64,000 nucleotides of DNA, taken from contig JACQZP010000024.1 in the NCBI GenBank assembly GCA_016213825.1, positions 48,027-112,026 of the forward strand, in the 5' to 3' direction. The notes beneath the pieces are model-generated. The model had not been told where the DNA came from, did not search any database, and saw only the letters and a program-made list of their open reading frames with translations. Every line of letters starts with the position of its first letter. Position 1 is the first letter of the stretch. Source of the DNA: Acetobacterium woodii (GTDB taxonomy: Bacteria; Bacillota; Clostridia; Eubacteriales; Eubacteriaceae). Of the stretch, positions 36,898 to 44,681 are shown in pieces. Position numbers and translations under genes: made by a program.

Positions 36898-37347
36898 ATG
36901 AGTAGCGTAATTAAATTAAATAAAAGTGTTGAAAAAGGAAAGACGGTTGCCCTTGAGCCCGCAGCATTATTCATCGCTGATTTCGGTATCGAAGGCGACC
37001 GACACGGGGGCAAGGATTTACGTCAGGTAAGTTTTTTTGGAATCGAAAGTATCCAGAAAATGGCTGCAACCCAGGTTACCACTTTATGTACTAAACGCTT
37101 TAATGAAAATGTTATTACAGAAAATATCCAACTCTATAAACTGCCGGTGGGAACACTTTTGAAAATTGGCGACACGATCCAGAGAATTACCCAGATCGGT
37201 AAAAAATGCTTTGGTTGTGAGCTTACGGATAACAATCAGAGTTGCCCCCTTGCTAAGGAAGTCGTCTTTACTGCCGTGATTCAAGGTGGCACTGTCCAAA
37301 TTGGCGCTGCGATTGAAATCCTAGCACCTGAAACCCTTAATAAATAA
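36898..37347 (+). CDS. MOSC-domain protein
   Basis: Protein of 149 aa that is a stand-alone MOSC domain: IEGDRHGGKDLRQVSFFGIES (residues ~32-52), RFNENVITE, LPVGTLLKIGD and the Cys region KKCFGCELTDNNQSCPLAKE. MOSC domains carry sulfur or bind the pterin metal in Moco enzymes. The position after tupABC and opposite two moeA genes supports a role in handling the Mo/W cofactor. The exact reaction is unknown. Confidence 0.85.
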   Translation: MSSVIKLNKSVEKGKTVALEPAALFIADFGIEGDRHGGKDLRQVSFFGIESIQKMAATQVTTLCTKRFNENVITENIQLYKLPVGTLLKIGDTIQRITQIGKKCFGCELTDNNQSCPLAKEVVFTAVIQGGTVQIGAAIEILAPETLNK

Positions 37348-37350
37348 ACA

Positions 37351-37408
37351 AAAACGGAGAAATAACGATGGCACGAACTTGGTCCACGCTGTCATTATTT
37401 CTCCGTTT
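37351..37408. terminator. Bidirectional terminator between the MOSC and moeA genes
   Basis: AAACGGAGAAATAA and TTATTTCTCCGTTT form a 14-bp stem with a ~29-nt loop between convergent genes. Confidence 0.75.
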
Positions 37409-37413
37409 ATTAT

Positions 37414-39354
37414 TTATGGTTCGATAATTTCTCCCGGGTTTTCAAAGCCATACCCCTTTAACTGAATCAGAGCTTCTTTGAATTCGGCAGATTTGAGAAT
37501 CTGGATAAACAGCTGAATTCGCGGATCCGCCAAATTTTCCCGCTTCACGACAAAATCATATTCTTCATCACCAATAGGAATAAAATCCAGCTCCATCATG
37601 GCGGCGGCTGACAGCACCCCGATGCCGACATCACCTGATCCTGATTTCACTGCGGATGCAACCATCATATGTGTATTCATTTCCCGGGTATATCCCAGGA
37701 TCTGCCGGGAATCCAAGTTGTTCTTCTTCAGCAGGTAATCCAATAAAACCCGGGTTCCCGATCCCCGCTGACGGTTGACAAAACGGACGTCCTCGCGAAT
37801 CAGATCATTAATGTTGTTGATGTTTTTAGGATTCCCCTTTGGCACCATCATCCCCTGGGTTCGCTTGACCCCTTTGATTAAAACAACCGCATCCTGCGCC
37901 AGATAACGGTGCAGATAGGCCAGATTATAAATACCGGTTTCCTCATCCAGCAGATGGATTGGCGCCAGATGACATTCCCCTTTTTTAATCGCCATGATGC
38001 CACCCAAACTGCCCACATGGGCGGAGGATAGGCTGATCATTTCACGGTTTTTATGAATAATATTGGCCATAATGTCGATCAGCACATCATGACTGCCAAT
38101 GGTAACCAGAGTATTTTCTATTTCCTCCTGGGACCGCATCAAAATGATCTCAACCAGCTCACCGGCTTCATACCCTTCCACATTTTTAGGGATTTTCAAA
38201 ATACCGTCGGCATTGACCAGCGACATCGTAACTCCCGCGCCCCGATCCAAGGGCGTCGCCACAAAGGTATCATTCACGCGACCGCATTTCATCCGAACAA
38301 ACTCCAGATGCTTCAACGATGACATCAGCCGTTTTGACAAAACCGCCTTGATTGATACCCCTTCAGACAGGATCTGATGATTATAGGCATGAATCACCGG
38401 TTTTACAAAGTTTTCAAAAACAACGTAAGCCGACACCGGATAACCGGGAATGCCAATCACTGGTTTTCCCGCAACAATCCCCAGCACCACCGGTTTTCCT
38501 GGTTTGATGGCGACGCCATGAACAACTACCTCGCCCAGCTCGGCAATCAGATTACGGGTGTAATCTTCGGCTCCGGCTGATGAACCGGCTGAAATCAGCA
38601 CCATATCATTTTCGGCCACCGCTTTTGTGATGGCTTCTTTGATTAGGGCATAGTCGTCTTTAACCGTCGGATAACGCCGGGGCTCGCCCAGATATTCTTT
38701 AACCAGACCGGCAAACATATGGGTATTTGAATCAATGATTTTCCCCTCTGACATGGCATCCCCAGCTTCAACCAGCTCGCTTCCGGTGGGGATAATCCCG
38801 ATCTTGGGTTTAGCGATCACTGCAATTTCGGTAATCCCCCCGGCCAACAGGGCTCCCATATCAATGGGGCGGATTTGGTGATAGGCTGGGATAATCAATT
38901 CGCCAGCGACGATGTCCTCACCAATCGGCCGGACATGCTGCCACAAGGCCACCGGCGTGTTAATACTGATCTGCTCATCATCCTTGACCGTGACATCCTC
39001 AATCATCACCACCGCATTAAAAGGATCGGTGATGACATCCCCGGTATCCACAAAATTAAAGTCTTTCTGCTTCATCAAGGTTTTGGGATGACGTTCATCA
39101 ACGCCAATCATTTCCATGGCATCCACGCAAATACCATCCATCGCCGAAGCATTATAATAAGGCGACGATATTTTGGCAAAAACCGCCTCCTTGCTGATCC
39201 ATCCCTGGGATTCGATCACTGGCAAAACATGGCTTTGCAGTTCATTTTTTTCAAAGGACAATTGTGACAGGTACTTCTGGATTGCAACATCCAAATCTTC
39301 GTTGTTTAAATATAAATTTCGTTCATCTTTTTTAGCTGTATTTTCGGTATTCAT
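37414..39354 (-). CDS. moeA: MoeA fused to a periplasmic-binding-like domain
   Basis: Protein of 646 aa starting at ATG 39354 (MNTENTAKKDE) with GGAGGG upstream. Residues ~20-420 are MoeA (molybdopterin molybdenum-transferase): SSPYYNASAMDGICVD, GSSAGAEDYTRNLI and KPVIGIPGYPVSAYV. Residues ~435-646 are a PBP-like domain (GSLGGIMAIKKGECHLAPIHLLDEE, VNRQRGSGTRVLLDYLL) resembling oxyanion-binding proteins. The fusion may couple sensing or delivery of molybdate or tungstate to insertion into the pterin. It lies 99 nt downstream of a second moeA on the same strand. Confidence 0.9.
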   Translation of the reverse strand: MNTENTAKKDERNLYLNNEDLDVAIQKYLSQLSFEKNELQSHVLPVIESQGWISKEAVFAKISSPYYNASAMDGICVDAMEMIGVDERHPKTLMKQKDFNFVDTGDVITDPFNAVVMIEDVTVKDDEQISINTPVALWQHVRPIGEDIVAGELIIPAYHQIRPIDMGALLAGGITEIAVIAKPKIGIIPTGSELVEAGDAMSEGKIIDSNTHMFAGLVKEYLGEPRRYPTVKDDYALIKEAITKAVAENDMVLISAGSSAGAEDYTRNLIAELGEVVVHGVAIKPGKPVVLGIVAGKPVIGIPGYPVSAYVVFENFVKPVIHAYNHQILSEGVSIKAVLSKRLMSSLKHLEFVRMKCGRVNDTFVATPLDRGAGVTMSLVNADGILKIPKNVEGYEAGELVEIILMRSQEEIENTLVTIGSHDVLIDIMANIIHKNREMISLSSAHVGSLGGIMAIKKGECHLAPIHLLDEETGIYNLAYLHRYLAQDAVVLIKGVKRTQGMMVPKGNPKNINNINDLIREDVRFVNRQRGSGTRVLLDYLLKKNNLDSRQILGYTREMNTHMMVASAVKSGSGDVGIGVLSAAAMMELDFIPIGDEEYDFVVKRENLADPRIQLFIQILKSAEFKEALIQLKGYGFENPGEIIEP

Positions 39355-39453
39355 CCAATCCCTCCATTTTTTAACAGTTTGGTCGCTTTTAACTCGCTTA
39401 TTTATTAAAAAAATATTTGACAAGGTAATGTCTATTATTATGATACCACTGGA

Positions 39454-40677
39454 TCAGAATAAACTGACTTCCACCAGTTCCCCCCTATTTTTGCCTTCTT
39501 CATTTTCAGTTATTTCAACGTAGCCATCTGAATAAGCCAACAAGGTAATCATTCCGGATTTTCCGTGGGTTGGCCGCACTTCAATTTGTCCGTCCACTTC
39601 TGAGATTTCAACAGTCTGAAAGGTGCGCCGTCCTGGTGCTGCATGAACATTTTCCATCAAGCGCCCCTGAACCGTCTTATACTTGTATAAATCCCGGCCA
39701 TAATACAAAGCCATAAACTCCCGGAGCATTACCATCAAAATAATAATTGCCGATACCGGCTGTCCCGGCAATCCTACTACCGGTTTGCCGTCAACCTTTC
39801 CCAAAATCGTCGGTTTTCCCGGTTTTATCGATAAACCGTGTAACAATACCTCACCCAGACTATCGATGACCTTGACGGTATAATCTTTTTCTCCCATGGA
39901 ACTGCCACCGGATAGAATAACCATATCGCTGGTTTTTAGAGCTTGATCCACCGCATCCTTAATCGTCTCGAAATCGTCTTTGACATAGGTTTTTGAAACA
40001 ATCTCGGTACCAAAGCGTTTCGCCACGGCACTCAATGCGGCCTGATTAATGTCGACAATTTCGCCCAATTGGGGCGTCGTTCCCGGCGGAACAATTTCAT
40101 CCCCGGTGGAAATAATGTGCAGTCGGGGTTTTCGGTAGACCTCAACCTGAAGATGACCTAACGCCGACAGCACCCCAAGATCCTGAGGTCTTAAAAAGTG
40201 ACCTGCTTTAAGCACAACCTCGCCAATGCTGACATCATCCCCAATGAGCATCATGTTCTCGTTGGCACCAGCGTTGCAATAAACAGCCAGGTCCCGATCG
40301 CCTAATTTCTCGGTATATTCAATCATCACCATGGCTTCGGTTCCTTCGGGAATCATCCCACCAGTGGGAACATAAGCGGTTTCCCCTTGATTTAAGACTA
40401 AATCTGTGGCTTTCCCCATCGGAACCTCGCCAATGATTCTTAAAAAACCGGGAATGGCATTCGATGCCCCCTGGACATCTGTCAGTTTTACCGCATAGCC
40501 ATCAACAACCGAACGATTAAAATGCGGCACGTTCACTGTTGCAACAATGTCGGCAGACAGCACCCGTTCCATCGCATCATCAATACTGATTTTCTCGGTT
40601 GTCAGTTTTAAATGACTGAAGGTCCGGTTGATGATTTCCTTCATTTCATTAATGGTTTTTACTTTGAGCAATTCCAT
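39454..40677 (-). CDS. moeA: Molybdopterin molybdenumtransferase MoeA (second)
   Basis: Protein of 407 aa, the usual MoeA length. Motifs: PHFNRSVVDGYAV (residues ~56-68), PEGTEAMVMIEYTE, STGDEIV, LSGGSSMGEKDYT and KPVVGLPGQPVSA. It inserts Mo or W into adenylylated molybdopterin. Organisms using both metals often have two MoeA proteins of different metal preference; which one serves tungsten here cannot be told. ATG 40677 follows AAGGAGACTGAT. It lies divergent from the stand-alone RNA at 40803, so the two promoters share a 125-bp region. Confidence 0.93.
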   Translation of the reverse strand: MELLKVKTINEMKEIINRTFSHLKLTTEKISIDDAMERVLSADIVATVNVPHFNRSVVDGYAVKLTDVQGASNAIPGFLRIIGEVPMGKATDLVLNQGETAYVPTGGMIPEGTEAMVMIEYTEKLGDRDLAVYCNAGANENMMLIGDDVSIGEVVLKAGHFLRPQDLGVLSALGHLQVEVYRKPRLHIISTGDEIVPPGTTPQLGEIVDINQAALSAVAKRFGTEIVSKTYVKDDFETIKDAVDQALKTSDMVILSGGSSMGEKDYTVKVIDSLGEVLLHGLSIKPGKPTILGKVDGKPVVGLPGQPVSAIIILMVMLREFMALYYGRDLYKYKTVQGRLMENVHAAPGRRTFQTVEISEVDGQIEVRPTHGKSGMITLLAYSDGYVEITENEEGKNRGELVEVSLF

Positions 40678-40767
40678 ATCAGTCTCCTTAATCTATCATT
40701 TTATCCAAACATTTACCTGATTCCATCTGCTCTGCCCTTAAATTTGTCATGTTAATTGATATTTTGA

Positions 40768-40796
40768 TTGCATTATAACACAAAATAATGTAGAAT
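40768..40796 (+). promoter_or_regulatory. Promoter of stand-alone RNA copy 1
   Basis: TTGCAT (40768-40773), a 17-nt spacer and TAGAAT (40791-40796). The same -35, spacing and near-identical -10 precede copy 2. The predicted start at 40803 coincides with the first base conserved between the two RNAs. Confidence 0.75.
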
Positions 40797-40802
40797 GTTA
40801 AT

Positions 40803-41088
40803 ACTCCGAAGTTTAATGTATCTAAGGTATTTTACTATGATCTTAAACCCGTAGGGTGTAGTCGGAAACGATTATGTCTCCCATTGTGGAAAAGGGGCCT
40901 AACAGGACTTTGTCCGTGTTATTTTGCATAAAGTAATCTTGCAAAAAAAGACCATTCCTCAACCGGGAATGGTCTTTTTTTCCCTTAACGTCCCTGAATT
41001 TTATTTATTTGTAACCGAAATAATGTAAATTGGGACACCTTCTTTTAGATGCCAAAGCCGGACTAACCAACCGGCTTTGGTTTATTTT
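40803..41088 (+). ncRNA. Stand-alone riboswitch-like RNA, copy 1, with antisense block to the AOR leader
   Basis: From the predicted start: ACTCCGAAG, TCTAAGG, a hairpin ACCC-GTA-GGGT, a GAAA-capped hairpin (AGTCG/CGATT), TTATG, a CTCCC/GGGG stem, the variable hairpin GGAC-TTT-GTCC and a TTTTGCA/TGCAAAA hairpin. The first terminator follows at 40946-40982 (AGACCATTCC/GGAATGGTCT, T7). Beyond it is a 24-nt block (40993-41016), identical in copy 2 and complementary to the start of the AOR mRNA. A second terminator follows (CCAAAGCCGG/CCGGCTTTGG, 41052-41080, T-rich tail). No coding sequence is on this strand. Base changes in the GAAA and variable hairpins keep pairing in copy 2, supporting a folded RNA of this orientation. 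A Moco/Tuco-type riboswitch is the best guess. Confidence 0.7.
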
Positions 41089-41144
41089 GCGTTAAAAAGC
41101 CCAAACAGCTTAACTGGTCGTTTCTTTAAATTCGTTGGCGATTT

Positions 41145-43073
41145 TTAAAGCAATTGTTTTTCAATTTCAATCTGAAACTTATTAATTTTGTTATATAAGG
41201 TATTTCTCTGAATGCCTAAAGCATTGGCTGTTTTGGTGATGTTTCCTTCATATAATTTCAGAACTCGTTTGATATGCTCTTTTTCAATATAACTCATATC
41301 CAATTTGGACTTATCGACGGTTTCCAGACTTTCATAAAAAGCTTCTGAATGGATGTCCTGCCAGGGATTTGGCACTTGATGGTTGCTGTTCTCGATAAAG
41401 TATTTAGTTGGAAATGACTCGGTATTGATCATCAACTCAACAATATTCTCCAGTTCTCTGACATTGCCTGGCCAATTATAGTTTTTCAAAATCAGCATTT
41501 CTTCTTCGCTAACCTGAAATTCTTTTTTCTCATATTTAGCTGACAGATTTTTCATGAAATAACTAAATAAAATATTGATGTCACTTTTTCTTTCCCGTAA
41601 AGAGGGCAGGTAAAGCGGCAATACATTCAGACGATAAAACAAATCTTTTCGGAACCGTCCCAGTTCCACTTCTTTTTTTAAATCCTTATTCGTGGCGGCG
41701 ATAATGCGAACATCAATGGGGATGGTCTTCTGGCTGCCGATTCGGGTAATCACATTTTCCTGCAGAACCCTTAACAATCGGGTTTGCAGCTCCATCGGCA
41801 TCTCACCGATTTCATCCAGCATGATCGTACCATTATTCGCCAATTCAAATTTCCCAATATTACCGCCTTTTTTGGCACCGGTATAAGCCCCTTCTTCATA
41901 ACCGAACAGTTCCGATTCAATTAACTGATTAGGGATCGCCCCGCAGTTAAGCGCCACAAACGGTTCATCCATGCGTTTGCTGTAATTATGGATCGCCTGG
42001 GCAAAGACTTCTTTACCACAGCCGCTTTCGCCCAGGATCAGAATCGTTGAACGATTATTGGCAATTTTTTTGGCATATTCAATGGTACTGACAAAATGTT
42101 TATCTTTACCAATAATTTTGTCAAAGGTGTAATAGGGCTGGAGCATTTTGCTTGCTTTGTTTGATAAGTCTTCTTTTAATACAAAAACAATCTCAATGCT
42201 ATCATCTTGTGGGTTATAAATGGGACTGGCGGTCATCTGACAGGGAAAGCGGTTTCGCAGGGACTTGACATTGACGATCCGATTGACATTTCTTTCCGAA
42301 TGAAGTAACTCTTTGATGCGCTCCCATTCATCAATAATTTCTCCGAGATTTTTAGAATCCAATTGTTTATACTTATTCCCTACCAGTTCCAGGGCTTTTT
42401 GATTGTAAATTTTTATTTCTCCCTCCAGGTCGGTGGTGAGGATCGCCACTGGCATGGCATTAAAAATGGTTTTTATGTGCCGATCGGTCATATTCTGCAG
42501 CCGATTATATTCTTGAACTTTGAGCATTTCTTCAATCGCATTGGAGGCAGCGATGACCATCCCCAAGGTATGGGGATGAACCGAGTCGGAATAGCCGGTT
42601 AGATCAAGAGCCCCGATCAGCTTTCCGTTGGGATCTTTAATCGGTGCCCCAGAGCAGGTCCACCGATGATAGGCTTCAATGAAATGGTCGGTTCCCGACA
42701 ATTGAACCGGTTCCTTGGATTTAATGACCAATGACATGGCATTGGTACCAATGGATTCTTCATTCATATATGCACCCGCTACCATTTTTAAATCAAAGGC
42801 TTCCGATAATATTTTTTCATCACCCATGGCGTTCAGAATGCAACCATCTTTGTCTGTTAACAAGACAAAAAAATTATTTCCTCTGACAATACTCATCAGA
42901 TGTTCCATATAGGGAGAAGCGGTCAAGATCAGATCCCGATTTTCGGTAAATTTCTGCTGCAACTCGGAATTATCGATCATTTTTTTGCTGTAGACCTGAT
43001 CTTCCGTGATGCCATATTGGACACACCGCTCCTTTGATTCGCTGATTAGTTTTTGATAATTATTTTTATTCAT
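41145..43073 (-). CDS. Sigma-54-dependent transcriptional activator (AcoR-like)
   Basis: Protein of 642 aa. The N-terminal sensory part has a GAF-like region (residues ~45-190, with NEESIGTNAMSLV) and a PAS domain (residues ~205-300). The AAA+ domain has Walker A LGESGCGKEVFAQAIHN, the sigma-54 loop ELFGYEEGAYTGAKKGG (GAYTGA variant) and DEIGEMP. A Fis-type HTH (ITKTANALGIQRNTLYNKI) is at the C-terminus. AcoR-like activators respond to small alcohol- or ketone-related molecules in other bacteria. I found no well-spaced -24/-12 promoter for a target in this island, so its regulon is open. Confidence 0.9.
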   Translation of the reverse strand: MNKNNYQKLISESKERCVQYGITEDQVYSKKMIDNSELQQKFTENRDLILTASPYMEHLMSIVRGNNFFVLLTDKDGCILNAMGDEKILSEAFDLKMVAGAYMNEESIGTNAMSLVIKSKEPVQLSGTDHFIEAYHRWTCSGAPIKDPNGKLIGALDLTGYSDSVHPHTLGMVIAASNAIEEMLKVQEYNRLQNMTDRHIKTIFNAMPVAILTTDLEGEIKIYNQKALELVGNKYKQLDSKNLGEIIDEWERIKELLHSERNVNRIVNVKSLRNRFPCQMTASPIYNPQDDSIEIVFVLKEDLSNKASKMLQPYYTFDKIIGKDKHFVSTIEYAKKIANNRSTILILGESGCGKEVFAQAIHNYSKRMDEPFVALNCGAIPNQLIESELFGYEEGAYTGAKKGGNIGKFELANNGTIMLDEIGEMPMELQTRLLRVLQENVITRIGSQKTIPIDVRIIAATNKDLKKEVELGRFRKDLFYRLNVLPLYLPSLRERKSDINILFSYFMKNLSAKYEKKEFQVSEEEMLILKNYNWPGNVRELENIVELMINTESFPTKYFIENSNHQVPNPWQDIHSEAFYESLETVDKSKLDMSYIEKEHIKRVLKLYEGNITKTANALGIQRNTLYNKINKFQIEIEKQLL

Positions 43074-43139
43074 GCTTATTATCTCTTTTCATCTATTTTA
43101 GAGATCCACGTTTCTTCCGATTGTCCCGATGCGATGCTG

Positions 43140-44156
43140 CTAGGGACACCGGATAAAATTTCTAACCCATAGGCAATCCGAACAGGATGGGGTATTGAAA
43201 TCACAGTCATATTTGGTATCTTCCACCAGGCTGCACCCACCCCGCAAATCACAATCGATACAGGACGGATATTGATTATTGTAAACCGTGTTCCAGAAGT
43301 TCTGATATTCTTTCCCTTCAATAATCTCTTTTAATGATTTTTCTTTAACATTTCCAAAAGAATGTTTGATGACCCTTTTTTTATCCCCAAAAACATATTC
43401 ATCATAACTATTCGCCAGGCGGTAGCAGGACATCACTTCCCCAGTGGCATCCACATAAATGTACCCCTTGTCAATAAAGGTGCAACGTCGCTCCGTTTTC
43501 AGTTCCATGTCAGGAATATTTATTTTGATGTCACGATAGGTAAAGATCCTCTCTAAATAGGCCTTACCTTCCGGGTTTTCATAACGGGTATAAAAAATGT
43601 CGTTACAATCTTTCTCGTTAATCGGCAGCAAATGGGATAAAGAAAGCCGATGAAAGCCATAGTGCCGCATCATATCAAGAATCCCAAACAACGCCTCAGC
43701 ATTGCTTTTTGTAAGAACATAGGCAACCCCGACCTTTGGCGTGGAGGAATGGGTCCGCTTATGATAATCTTTAAAATACTCAAAGGTCTTGATCAGCTGA
43801 TCCTTCACCCCTTGGGTATCTTCATGATATTGATCCGCCGAGAAATAAACCTCAGTAAATTTTTCACAGAGGATTCTGGCATTTTCTTCAGTCATAATCC
43901 CATTGCTGGTTATTAACAGTTTGTAGCCTTCAAATAATTCAACCGCTTCTCTAAATTGCGGGTAGATAGTTGGTTCGCCAATGCCACCAAAAAATACCTC
44001 TTTGAGTGTTGGAAACTCCTTAACCTGTTCCCGGATCGATTTAAGTAATGCCAAATCCATATCACTTTCAACCGTATCCCAGGTATGCCGAAAACACATC
44101 TCACAGTTCAGATTACACCGATTTGTGAGTTCTATATAAATCCGTTTAAGCTCCAT
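43140..44156 (-). CDS. Radical SAM/SPASM protein, probable maturase of tungsten AOR
   Basis: Protein of 338 aa. The radical SAM motif is IELTNRCNLNCEMCFRH (CxxxCxxC, residues ~9-25), followed by FFGGIGEPTIYP. A SPASM-type Cys-rich tail (residues ~270-338) has SCIDCDLRGGC and CDFNTPSCSDCLW. This resembles the group of tungsten-cofactor oxidoreductase maturases found beside AOR genes, and here AOR is the next gene upstream on the same strand. The substrate is not known. Between them sits the second stand-alone RNA on the opposite strand. ATG 44156 is preceded by GCGAGG. Confidence 0.82.
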   Translation of the reverse strand: MELKRIYIELTNRCNLNCEMCFRHTWDTVESDMDLALLKSIREQVKEFPTLKEVFFGGIGEPTIYPQFREAVELFEGYKLLITSNGIMTEENARILCEKFTEVYFSADQYHEDTQGVKDQLIKTFEYFKDYHKRTHSSTPKVGVAYVLTKSNAEALFGILDMMRHYGFHRLSLSHLLPINEKDCNDIFYTRYENPEGKAYLERIFTYRDIKINIPDMELKTERRCTFIDKGYIYVDATGEVMSCYRLANSYDEYVFGDKKRVIKHSFGNVKEKSLKEIIEGKEYQNFWNTVYNNQYPSCIDCDLRGGCSLVEDTKYDCDFNTPSCSDCLWVRNFIRCP

Positions 44157-44270
44157 TTTTTCCTCGCTTTTTATTTAACAGCAACCCCTGCCACAGATTC
44201 CACCGCCGGTTATCTGATGTTTTTCTACCAATGCTGACTCACATAAATTGCTAAGCTTGTCTGCTTTTAT

Positions 44271-44299
44271 TTGCATTTTATCGGATAATATTATATAAT
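44271..44299 (+). promoter_or_regulatory. Promoter of stand-alone RNA copy 2
   Basis: TTGCAT (44271-44276), a 17-nt spacer and a perfect TATAAT (44294-44299); predicted start near 44307. Confidence 0.8.
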
Positions 44300-44306
44300 G
44301 ATAAAA

Positions 44307-44620
44307 ACTCCGAAGTTTAATGTTTCTAAGGTCATCAAGACTACGAACTTAAACCGGTAGGGTATAATTGGAAACGATTATGTCTCCCAGTGTGGAAAAG
44401 GGGCTTAGCAGAGGGTATCACCCTCGTCGTTTTGCATTTTTATTGCAAACCTAAAGGCCATTCCATTTGGAGTAGTCTTTTTATTTTTCCCATGCATCCC
44501 TGAATTTTATTTATTTGTAACCAGGATATTTATTAACCAGGGATTTGTATGATTAATTTTTTTATTTAATTTTAATAAAATGAGAGCCGAAATAACCAAT
44601 CGGCTCTGGTTTTATTTTTT
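44307..44620 (+). ncRNA. Stand-alone riboswitch-like RNA, copy 2, with antisense block to the AOR leader
   Basis: Paralogue of the RNA at 40803. Conserved parts are ACTCCGAAGTTTAATGT, TCTAAGGT, CTTAAACC, GTAGGGT, GGAAACGATTATGTCTCCCA and TGTGGAAAAGGGGC. The GAAA hairpin is AATTG/CGATT here and the variable hairpin is GAGGG/CCCTC, so pairing is kept with changed bases. The first terminator lies at 44453-44486 (AAGGCCATTCC/GGAGTAGTCTT, T-tract). The 24-nt antisense block is at 44499-44522, identical to copy 1 while its flanks differ. The second terminator is AGAGCCGA/TCGGCTCT (44583-44607) with a T tail. It ends just before the 3' end of the convergent AOR gene. Confidence 0.7.
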
Positions 44621-44681
44621 GTATTTCAGCCATCCGCAACTGAAATAAGGGGACAATCTAAGATTATCCCCTGACTTTATT

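Noticed and set aside
40803..41016. Reading the RNA region as a minus-strand riboswitch of the moeA gene.
   Set aside because: On the minus strand the terminator hairpin would precede the conserved region and the tetraloop would be TTTC. Promoter, GAAA loops and terminators are ordered only on the plus strand.
44165..44215. A possible sigma-54 promoter (TGGCAGGGGTTGC on the minus strand) before the radical-SAM gene.
   Set aside because: The GG and GC elements are 10 nt apart rather than the required 12.
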